This document shows, piece by piece, positions 58,345-64,000 of a stretch of 64,000 nucleotides of DNA. Every line of letters begins with the position of its first letter. The stretch's first letter is position 1. The notes under the pieces were generated by a model, which saw only the letters and a program-made list of their open reading frames with translations, ran no database searches and had not been told where the DNA came from. The translations under genes were made by a program, and so were the position numbers. The stretch spans positions 801,273 to 865,272 of the forward strand of contig NZ_JAHLMU010000001.1 in the NCBI RefSeq assembly GCF_018919485.1, in the 5' to 3' direction. The stretch is from Psychrobacter sp. TAE2020 (lineage in GTDB: Bacteria > Pseudomonadota > Gammaproteobacteria > Pseudomonadales > Moraxellaceae).

Positions 58345-58650
58345 TCTAGCAACCTTGATTCCAAAAAAATGTTGGATAAATTAGTCATTATTGCACAATC
58401 TAAATATAAGGGATGGCAAATAATAGCGAATACCCTAAAACAGCCCATTATTTCCATAAAAGACTTTATGTTAAATGAAATCATGCAGAAAATAGTCACC
58501 GAGCCGATAGCTATTTTTAAGGACTTTTCGCACAAGTAAACGCACTGATTGCTAAAAGTTTTAACGTGCATTTTTTAGGCTTTTGTTCACAAGGACTGAT
58601 ACCATCTCATCATGGAAAGTCACTTAAATAAACAGCGAGAAATAAAAACC

Positions 58651-59043
58651 ATGCAATCACTAAAGAACATCGTCATTAATGCGGCAATGAGTTTGACTTT
58701 GCTGTTTGGACTGACAGTATCAGCGGCAGCAGCAGGATCAAGTTTTGAGCAAGTTGAAGCACTATCAGAACAGGGTGATAGTTTTTATCAAGATTATCTT
58801 GGAGATCATTATAGTGGTGGACGAGGCGTGCGTCAGGATTATGGCAAGGCGTTTGAGTGGTATCAAAAATCAGCTAAGCAGAATAACCCCTTTGCCCAAG
58901 GTTATATCGGAATAATGTATGAGACCGGACGAGGCATACGACAAAACAAAACAACTGCCAAGGAATGGTATGGCAAGTCTTGTGATAATGGCGAACAACT
59001 TGGCTGTGATCAATATAAAAAATTGAATGAACAAGGCTACTGA
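58651..59043 (+). CDS. secreted Sel1-repeat protein
   Basis: 130 residues from the ATG at 58651 (an in-frame ATG lies 13 codons upstream). A signal peptide (MQSLKNIVINAAMSLTLLFG, cut after AAA or AAAG) leads to Sel1-like repeats: YLGDHYSGGRGVRQDYGKAF, EWYQKSAKQNNPFAQGYIGI and MYETGRGIRQNKTTAKEWYG. Sel1 proteins act by protein contact in the periplasm; the partner is unknown. It lies 165 bases before the next anchored protein. Confidence 0.75.
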   Translation: MQSLKNIVINAAMSLTLLFGLTVSAAAAGSSFEQVEALSEQGDSFYQDYLGDHYSGGRGVRQDYGKAFEWYQKSAKQNNPFAQGYIGIMYETGRGIRQNKTTAKEWYGKSCDNGEQLGCDQYKKLNEQGY

Positions 59044-59207
59044 TTTAGTCAGTTTGAAAAGCGATTGTTGGTATTGTCAAAAATAATAATTAATAAACAC
59101 GGTAAAAATTGGACGTACAGCCGACAGTTTACTTCCTAGTATAGGAGACAAACAGCAGATTAGTATTACTGACATCCCAAAATAAAGATTATAAAGCGAG
59201 CGATAAC

Positions 59208-59702
59208 ATGAAAAAGATAGGCAAATGGATTGGTATTATATTTGCGGTATTTATAGTTATGGGTTTAATTGCAGCTATCTTTGAGACTGACGAGCAAGCA
59301 GCAACCAGAGAGCTTAAAAACGAGCAAGATAAAATAGCGGCGGCTCAAGTTGACGCTGATAAATTGCAAGCTAAGGCTGAGAAGGAAGAAGCAAAAGTCA
59401 AAGCTGATGCAGAACAAAAAGAACAAGATCGAAAGGCTGTCAAGACACTTAGTGGCATACCAAATCTAGGTAGCAGGTCTGAGCCTGAGCTACTGACTGA
59501 TTGCCAAGTCGATATACAGAACAAGCTGAACAATCCGCGCTCAATGGATATCATACACAGCAATCTAAAGTACAAAAAAGAAGCTAATCACGAATTATGG
59601 TTTCAATTTTACGCAAAGAATCAGCTTAATGCAGAATCCAAGCATACTGGAATGTGTGAGTTTGATGACAGTGGTAAGTTGCTAAGCTCTAAGTTTGAAT
59701 AG
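59208..59702 (+). CDS. hypothetical membrane-anchored protein
   Basis: 164 residues. The first ~30 form a signal-anchor (MKKIGKWIGIIFAVFIVMGL) resembling the start of the Ltp-type protein. A long Lys/Glu/Ala coiled coil follows (about 35-80). The C-terminal ~80 residues (PNLGSRSEPELLTDCQVDIQ, then MDIIHSNLKYKKEANHELWF) contain two cysteines that could pair. I do not recognise the family. A terminator lies about 30 bases after the stop. Confidence 0.6.
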   Translation: MKKIGKWIGIIFAVFIVMGLIAAIFETDEQAATRELKNEQDKIAAAQVDADKLQAKAEKEEAKVKADAEQKEQDRKAVKTLSGIPNLGSRSEPELLTDCQVDIQNKLNNPRSMDIIHSNLKYKKEANHELWFQFYAKNQLNAESKHTGMCEFDDSGKLLSSKFE

Positions 59703-59728
59703 TTAGTAAATACGTCCTTTTAATTATC

Positions 59729-59759
59729 AAGCCTTACATCAACATGTAGGGCTTTTTTT
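59729..59759 (+). terminator. terminator after the membrane-anchored protein gene
   Basis: AAGCCTTACAT / ATGTAGGGCTT (59729-59739 and 59744-59754, one T-G pair, CAAC loop) followed by seven Ts. Confidence 0.88.
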
Positions 59760-59877
59760 GTTCTCAAATTCTTATCAGAGTTACACTGACAGCTATCATT
59801 AGCCTATACCCAAAACATAAAACCTCTAAACGACAATCTATCTATCATTAGACTTGTTTCTGTTATTAAACGATAGG

Positions 59878-59999
59878 GTGGTGTTCTAAAAAGTATGCTG
59901 GCGATAAAAGTTAATAAGAAATCCATACTAAGTTCTCTGGTTCTATAGGGTTTTCAAAGCCTCAAAAATTTTTAATCAGCATGCTTTTTGATACACCAC
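59878..59999. repeat. 122-bp segment with inverted ends (MITE-like)
   Basis: The 23-base ends (59878-59900 and 59977-59999) are inverted copies that match at 19 positions; both start GTGGTGT and end near ATGCTG. No gene fits inside and no target duplication is evident. The first 11 bases, GGTGGTGTTCT, recur at about 57693. Confidence 0.5.
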
Positions 60000-60036
60000 C
60001 AACTATATTTACGATGGGCAATTTTAAGGTGAGAAT

Positions 60037-60273
60037 ATGAATGAACTTATAAAAGCCGAGTTGTTGGAATTGAGAAGACATATATTGACCGACTACCAAC
60101 CTACTAAGGTATCAATACAAGCTATGAAATTTTCGCTTGATTATTCTAACGAGATACCTTATGAACTTCAGAGTGATCTGCACAGCTTGATAGCAATGGA
60201 TATGGATGAATTCATATTACCTCAAGAGGAATGTATTGAAATTATTGATAGACTAATCGCTTGGCGTTCGTGA
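60037..60273 (+). CDS. hypothetical small protein
   Basis: 78 residues, acidic and helical (MNELIKAELLELRRHILTDY at the start, CIEIIDRLIAWRS at the end). AAGGTGAG lies about seven bases before the ATG, which supports translation. There is no recognised domain, signal peptide or membrane segment. It is next to the convergent resolvase gene. Confidence 0.55.
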   Translation: MNELIKAELLELRRHILTDYQPTKVSIQAMKFSLDYSNEIPYELQSDLHSLIAMDMDEFILPQEECIEIIDRLIAWRS

Positions 60274-60319
60274 CAAAAAGGCTCATTAATCAATTAGTAG
60301 GCTGGTGTAGTGGAGCCAC

Positions 60320-60952
60320 TTAATGAGCAATGATAAGTTCCGGTCTTTCCTTGGCCACATCAGCAATCAGATGCCGTGAGCACTTGGTCATACCTTGTAT
60401 CTCAGAATAGCTATGGCCTGATTTGAGTAGACTAGCGATGATCTTGCGTTTTTCGGTATCTTTCCTACGTCCTGAATACTTACCTTCTGCCTTAGCACGA
60501 GCAATACCTTGCATCTGACGGTTACGCCGATCTTCATAATCTTTTCGAGCAATGGCTGCGAGCATATCCAGCATCATTGAGTTAATGGCTTGCAATACAC
60601 TGCTCATAAATTCAGTGCCGCTTTCAGATTGAAGCGCCATATATGAGGTCGGCAGCTCTTTTGATACGATAGATAGCTTTTTTTCTGATAGCATTCTTTT
60701 GAGCATATCCCAATCGGCTTTGTTCAAACGTGCCAAGCGATCAATTTGCTCAACTAAGATCACATCGCCCTTATGAGCATCTTCAATCAGCTGCATAAGC
60801 TTTGGTCGCACCAAGATAGCTCCCGATTCGTTTTCGATATAGAAGGCGGCAATTTTGTGGCCATGATCGTTGGCAAATGCTATAAGCTCATTTTTGGCAC
60901 GCTTAGCATCTTGTTCTTTGGTAGACGCTCGTAAATACGCTCTAATAAACAT
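60320..60952 (-). CDS. serine recombinase (resolvase/invertase family)
   Basis: 210 residues from the ATG at 60952, with AGG five bases upstream (a GTG at 60958 is also in frame). The nucleophile is the Ser in AYLRASTKEQDAKRA, followed by the conserved LVEQIDRLARLNKADWDML segment. The C-terminal HTH is near KIIASLLKSGHSYSEIQGMTK. Family members resolve plasmid multimers or cointegrates, or invert DNA. Direct repeats just upstream (60966-61009) could be its site. It would be suited to resolving plasmid dimers. Confidence 0.9.
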   Translation of the reverse strand: MFIRAYLRASTKEQDAKRAKNELIAFANDHGHKIAAFYIENESGAILVRPKLMQLIEDAHKGDVILVEQIDRLARLNKADWDMLKRMLSEKKLSIVSKELPTSYMALQSESGTEFMSSVLQAINSMMLDMLAAIARKDYEDRRNRQMQGIARAKAEGKYSGRRKDTEKRKIIASLLKSGHSYSEIQGMTKCSRHLIADVAKERPELIIAH

Positions 60953-60965
60953 AAACACCTAAAAT

Positions 60966-61009
60966 AGTCTGTTATAAGTGGTTCCATTATACCAGTCTGT
61001 TTTAAGTAG
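60966..61009. repeat. direct repeats upstream of the resolvase (possible res site)
   Basis: AGTCTGTTATAAGTG (60966-60980) and AGTCTGTTTTAAGTA (60994-61008) repeat with 28-base spacing. The location next to the resolvase start fits a recombination or operator site, but the number of subsites is too small for a full Tn3-type res. Confidence 0.45.
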
Positions 61010-61496
61010 TCTATCAATAGGTTTGAAGGGTGAAATAACTGGTTCCCTTGGAGTATACCCTAGCAAGAATTAAATCTCTGGAGTTATTATTCTTTGCTTA
61101 CGGATGGTGCGACAAAAAAAGGACATGCTATACCCTTACGCTTATGGGTATTTCTTATATATAAATTCAATTAATATGTAAAATTATTTTCTCTTCTTGT
61201 GTTTATCGTGAGGTAGCGGCTGTACCTGTTGATATTAAAAGTATTGGTCTCTAATAGGATTTGTATTTTTACATCATAAGCATAGAGAGATGCACTTAAA
61301 TAGAAACTAGATTAAGTTGATATTTTTTATATTGTCTTTAATAGTCAATATTTGAGAAACTCTTATATATCAAGGTCTGTAAAGGCTTGTAATCGCGACA
61401 AGCATGCTTAAAATATTAATAAACAAATGCTTGCGTTTTTGTATAATTAATTCTAATATTGCAGATTAAATATTAGTCGTAATTATGGAGATCATT
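61010..61496. other. intergenic region upstream of the RiPP operon
   Basis: About 490 very AT-rich bases. It holds a 22-base hairpin at 61130-61151 (ATACCC / GGGTAT, one mismatch inside), then the operator-like inverted repeats and promoter listed next. No further gene was recognised. Confidence 0.5.
61385..61459 (+). promoter_or_regulatory. operator-like inverted repeats and promoter of the RiPP operon
   Basis: GCTTGT/ACAAGC (61385-61390, 61398-61403) and CAAGCAT/ATGCTTG (61399-61405, 61427-61433) are overlapping perfect inverted repeats around the palindrome AAGCATGCTT. A perfect -10 TATAAT lies at 61442-61447; an alternative pair is TTGCGT (61431-61436) with TAATAT (61454-61459), 17 bases apart. 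The precursor ATG is at 61497. Confidence 0.5.
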
Positions 61497-61571
61497 ATGC
61501 AAAAAGTTTTCCCACCAGAACTAGGTACTGTAAAAGGCGCATGTACACTACAAGGCGGATACGCACGCTAA
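61497..61571 (+). CDS. candidate RiPP precursor peptide (24 residues)
   Basis: This 24-codon gene is too short for standard gene finders. It starts MQKVFPPELG and ends ACTLQGGYAR. GGAG is seven bases before the ATG; an in-frame ATG at 61485 would add four residues but has no good ribosome-binding site. It ends 14 bases before the radical SAM gene, and AAGGA in that gap serves the next gene. It has one Cys (16), one Phe (5), one Tyr (22) and a C-terminal Arg (24). Cleavage after GG would leave Tyr-Ala-Arg. That it is the substrate is inferred from position, size and composition. Confidence 0.7.
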   Translation: MQKVFPPELGTVKGACTLQGGYAR

Positions 61572-61585
61572 AAGGATAGTATTAG

Positions 61586-62875
61586 ATGTATTTAGAAATC
61601 GAATCAAGTGAAGGTAACAGATACCTTTTTGACGGCTTAACAAATGATATTTATAGTTTGGAGCCAGATTTCCAAATCATCGATGGCTCAAATCGAGAAG
61701 ATTTAGGGTTGCCAGATATTAAAAGGTCTGTCACCCCTGATTCTCAAACCCTATTAAAAGTTAATAACTCTGCTAAAACTTTAATTATTGAACTAACAGA
61801 ACAGTGTAATTTACGCTGTACATACTGTGTTTTTGATGATTCTTATCCTCAAGAAAGATCTCACTCCTCTACGAAAATAAACCACTGCTTAGCCAAAAAT
61901 CAAATCAACAATTTTTTTGAACGTGCTAGAGAAGATGCTTATATTATATTTTATGGTGGCGAACCACTTTTAGAATTTAAAGAAATAGTAGAGTTGACTA
62001 GCTATGCGAAATCTTTATTTAAGGATAGAGTGAAATTTTCATTTACTACCAATGGCATGGCGTTAACACAAGATAAGCTTGATTTCTTAATAGAAAATGA
62101 TTTCTTGATAACTGTAAGTTTAGATGGTTATCAGAAAAACCACGACTCAAAAAGAATAACAATAAACGGTCATCCTAGTTGGGGTAAAATAATGGATAAC
62201 CTTCAATTTTTGAAGGATTATGATCCAATTTTTTACTCATCAAAACTGATTGTAAATAGCGTAATTAATAGTATTGACGACCTTGATGAAATCAATAAGG
62301 AAGTTAATTCCAATACGCTTCTTGAAGGGATAGATATTCGTTTCTCCTTCCCACTTCAAGACTCTATTATTGAAACAAAAAAATACAACGAATTTAATAC
62401 TAATAATTATGAAGAAGTTAAAAATATATTCCTAGAGAGTGCATTTTCAGAAAATGTACTCTATAAGGATAGATTGCTACCATTAGTACAAAGAATAGCC
62501 TTCAGAAAGCTTGGTGAGAAAGCTCAAGAAGGTAAGAAGAAGTGTGTCCCTTTTGCTAATCGCACTTATATACGCTCAAATGGTGAAATGCAGTTTTGTG
62601 AGCGTATATCTTCATTCAATATTGTACAAAAATCAGATGAAATAATAGAGGCATCACATAGTATCCAAGATGAATTTTATACTCATAAACAGGATTCTTG
62701 CTCAAAGTGTTTCGCATACAATTTTTGTGAGCTATGCCCAGCTTCTTTTTACTATGAAGGTTCTTTTCATAATAAACATGAGGATATTTGCAATAACTTC
62801 AGAGAAGAATTTTTATTATCGCTAAAGTTATATACAGATCTATCTGAAAAAAATGTGACTTTTGCAAAAGTATGA
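61586..62875 (+). CDS. radical SAM/SPASM peptide maturase
   Basis: This 429-residue enzyme should bind SAM at a [4Fe-4S] cluster held by C74, C78 and C81 (CNLRCTYC). GGEP (124-127) and the TTNG segment (154-157) are radical SAM marks. The C-terminal SPASM domain has seven cysteines (C320, C338, C372, C375, C381, C384, C402) in the C-x13-G-x4-like and C-x2-C-x5-C-x2-C pattern, which suggests two auxiliary clusters. The N-terminal ~60 residues are beta-rich and may bind the leader. SPASM enzymes of this kind form C-C or thioether crosslinks in peptides. It is 14 bases downstream of the precursor and overlaps the next gene by four bases. Confidence 0.88.
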   Translation: MYLEIESSEGNRYLFDGLTNDIYSLEPDFQIIDGSNREDLGLPDIKRSVTPDSQTLLKVNNSAKTLIIELTEQCNLRCTYCVFDDSYPQERSHSSTKINHCLAKNQINNFFERAREDAYIIFYGGEPLLEFKEIVELTSYAKSLFKDRVKFSFTTNGMALTQDKLDFLIENDFLITVSLDGYQKNHDSKRITINGHPSWGKIMDNLQFLKDYDPIFYSSKLIVNSVINSIDDLDEINKEVNSNTLLEGIDIRFSFPLQDSIIETKKYNEFNTNNYEEVKNIFLESAFSENVLYKDRLLPLVQRIAFRKLGEKAQEGKKKCVPFANRTYIRSNGEMQFCERISSFNIVQKSDEIIEASHSIQDEFYTHKQDSCSKCFAYNFCELCPASFYYEGSFHNKHEDICNNFREEFLLSLKLYTDLSEKNVTFAKV

Positions 62876-63555
62876 ATCCAAAATTCTCTAGCATCGTCGC
62901 GCTTCGCAATAATAATTTACCATTATTTAAAAAGTTAGAAGGAATGCTTACATCGCAAGGGTTTCCATGTTTGTTTGCTATAAATTCGTTCTATAAAAAT
63001 CATATGTATATATATGATGCTACTAGGTACGAAGATGATAGTAGAATATATTTAGATATATACACGCAACTAAAATTTTTTGCGCAAGATACGTCTGATA
63101 TAGATAGTGAAAAAAACTTCTATACACTCCTAGTTGTTTTACCTGATCCACAAAAAACAACGCCATCATACATAGAAAAATTTATTTTCTCTTTTCTTAT
63201 GAAACTGAAAGAGCATGATTCCACTCAGGAAAATATCAATAGAGCTGACATTCTGAAAGAAGATTTCGAGTTTTCTTTAGATAACAAGATTTGGTTTCCT
63301 GTATTTCTTTGCCCTAAACATATATCTACTATACGACAGTCTAATATATCAATTATTGCATTCCAACCTAAAAAAACTTTTGATGTGTTGAAAAAATGTC
63401 CTAACGATTTTTATGAAAAGACTAGGAAAGCAACTCATCATAGAATTGATAAAATATATGACTTTAATAGGCCATTTTTTTTATCAAATAAAAGTAGTGG
63501 AATAAACGCAATACAATACCTAGGATTTGATCCGATTCATCCCGAAGAATATTGA
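62872..63555 (+). CDS. YqcI/YcgG-family protein, likely haem-dependent oxygenase
   Basis: 227 residues starting at the ATGA overlap with the radical SAM gene. Blocks in the order of the YqcI/YcgG family are visible: FPCLFAINSFY (31-41), TLLVVLPDP (85-93), FSFLMKLKEHD, FPVFLCPKHISTIRQSN (142-158), IIAFQPKKTFDVL (161-173), RKATHHRIDKIYD (185-197) and a final IQYLGFD. GntA (guanitoxin) and RohS (azomycin) belong to this group and oxidise guanidino nitrogens using haem. The conserved His in PKH (150) could ligate haem. It is a likely tailoring enzyme. The family match was made by eye and should be tested by profile search. Confidence 0.6.
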   Translation: MNPKFSSIVALRNNNLPLFKKLEGMLTSQGFPCLFAINSFYKNHMYIYDATRYEDDSRIYLDIYTQLKFFAQDTSDIDSEKNFYTLLVVLPDPQKTTPSYIEKFIFSFLMKLKEHDSTQENINRADILKEDFEFSLDNKIWFPVFLCPKHISTIRQSNISIIAFQPKKTFDVLKKCPNDFYEKTRKATHHRIDKIYDFNRPFFLSNKSSGINAIQYLGFDPIHPEEY

Positions 63556-63661
63556 GAATACAGCTTTATATCTAGTGATAGAAAAATAAGTATAATTATT
63601 TTTTGCTGTTTATAATATATTTAAAAGTGAAAAATTCAATTGATAATTAAGGAAGATTATT

Positions 63662-63844
63662 ATGAGTGGTTCGTTTAAAGGTAGTCCGGAACATCAGGAT
63701 TGGGAAGAGTCAGGCGGTAGAGACGAAGAAGAGTCTGAATACAGGCAAGACCAAGATCGTAGAGAGCGAACAGAACAGGCTAAGCGAGACCACGACGATC
63801 CTGAAAGTAAAGAAAACATGCGTAAGAATGAAGAATATCAATGA
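63662..63844 (+). CDS. small highly charged protein
   Basis: 60 residues of almost only charged and polar amino acids (MSGSFKGSPEHQDWEESGGR, then DEEESEYRQDQDRRERTEQA), probably disordered. AAGGAAG sits seven bases before the ATG. It is 106 bases after the YqcI-like gene, with a TATAAT at 63611-63616 between, so it may have its own promoter. The role is unknown; an immunity or chaperone role is conceivable but nothing in the sequence shows it. Confidence 0.5.
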   Translation: MSGSFKGSPEHQDWEESGGRDEEESEYRQDQDRRERTEQAKRDHDDPESKENMRKNEEYQ

Positions 63845-63865
63845 CGATAAGAATACAATCTAACG

Positions 63866-63873
63866 AGTATAGC
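63866..63873 (+). repeat. target duplication AGTATAGC, right
   Basis: The last 8 bases before IS copy 2, identical in sequence and orientation to 51729-51736. See the integrated plasmid entry. Confidence 0.85.
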
Positions 63874-64000
63874 GAGACCATCCCAGATTCTGTGTAACTG
63901 CCATTTAGATTAAATGCTTACTAATACGATCATCAAACATAATCATAAAGCGATTAAGGGCAGACGTCCAGTTACGGATCGGCATTGACCACTTCTTGGA
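63874..64000 (-). mobile_element. IS256-family insertion sequence, copy 2 (cut by window end)
   Basis: The 127 visible bases are identical to the first 127 of copy 1 (50427-50553) in the same orientation, including the terminal repeat. The element presumably runs to about 65175. Confidence 0.93.
63905..64000 (-). CDS. IS256 family transposase, C-terminal part (copy 2)
   Basis: The last ~31 codons of the transposase, identical in sequence to the end of copy 1 (50458 onward): it ends with SALNRFMIMFDDRISKHLI. The gene runs off the window to the right, so it is incomplete here only because of the window boundary. Confidence 0.9.
   Translation of the reverse strand, partial: SKKWSMPIRNWTSALNRFMIMFDDRISKHLI

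Larger units (their letters stand above)
51729..63873. mobile_element. integrated mobilisable plasmid (about 12.1 kb) between two IS256 copies
   Basis: The segment is bounded on both sides by the same IS and both of its ends are AGTATAGC in the same orientation. Inside are plasmid functions: MobC-like protein, oriT-like region, MobQ relaxase, iterons, Rep_3 initiator, RepA-like protein and resolvase. Removing one IS and one AGTATAGC would restore a circle of about 12,137 bp. Base composition becomes visibly more AT-rich, especially over the RiPP operon. Alternatives are an assembly join across the repeated IS, or a plasmid carrying a piece of chromosome. Confidence 0.8.

Noticed and set aside
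58341..58571. 76-codon minus frame next to the Ltp-type gene
   Set aside because: It overlaps the Ltp-type gene start, has no ribosome-binding site and no protein-like character.
61485..61496. Earlier in-frame ATG (61485) for the precursor
   Set aside because: It overlaps the GGAG that serves the ATG at 61497 and lacks a ribosome-binding site of its own.
63666..63863. Second frame overlapping the charged 60-residue gene
   Set aside because: It starts four bases later in another frame, without its own ribosome-binding site.

Overview
The window reads as a Psychrobacter-like (Moraxellaceae, Gammaproteobacteria) chromosome. The evidence is the gene order (prmA / zinc-ribbon protein / fis / purH; iscRSUA-hscBA-fdx; cmk-rpsA-ihfB-lapA-pyrF), the strongly Moraxellaceae-like proteins and the moderately AT-rich DNA with many TAA stops. 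This is an inference from protein recognition, not from a database search. No tRNA, rRNA or CRISPR array was seen.

Bases 1-50426 are ordinary housekeeping chromosome. In order: a cut TPR gene, prmA, a zinc-ribbon membrane protein, fis, purH, ppiD, hup (HU), an SCP2/UbiJ-like membrane protein, the complete isc iron-sulfur operon behind an IscR-box promoter, an adenylate cyclase, a HIT protein, mfd, rraA, an NAD(P)-binding protein, rpsT, an FAD monooxygenase, a histidine phosphatase, a metallophosphatase, pyrF-lapA-ihfB-rpsA-cmk, tadA-ung, clpA, clpS, a DUF6776-like protein, argC, hemE, proB, obg, an extended GAPDH, a lipocalin, a Nudix/ThiE fusion, and the Fur-box-preceded hemP. Many genes are separated by clear intrinsic terminators, which are listed.

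Bases 50427-64000 are different. An IS256-family element (50427-51728) is followed by about 12.1 kb of plasmid and then a second copy of the same IS that runs off the window (from 63874; the 127 visible bases are identical). The plasmid segment begins and ends with the same 8 bases, AGTATAGC, each touching an IS copy on the inside. That is what is expected if a circular plasmid of about 12,137 bp was fused into the chromosome through the IS, by cointegrate formation or by recombination between two IS copies. The plasmid carries a divergent mobilisation module (MobC-like protein, candidate oriT, MobQ-type relaxase with a second gene nested in another frame), iterons with a Rep_3 initiator, a RepA-like HTH/coiled-coil protein with palindromic operators, an Ltp-type lipoprotein-like protein, a Sel1 protein, several hypotheticals and a serine resolvase.

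The most interesting cargo lies between the resolvase and the second IS: a small, very AT-rich RiPP-like operon. It comprises a 24-codon precursor gene (61497-61571, ending GGYAR), a radical SAM/SPASM peptide maturase (61586-62875) and an overlapping gene for a YqcI/YcgG-type protein (62872-63555), a family that includes haem-dependent N-oxygenases acting on guanidino groups. The precursor has a single Cys, one Tyr and a C-terminal Arg. A working hypothesis is radical crosslinking of the peptide tail followed by oxidation, perhaps of the Arg. No protease, exporter or obvious immunity gene lies beside it inside the IS-bounded segment.
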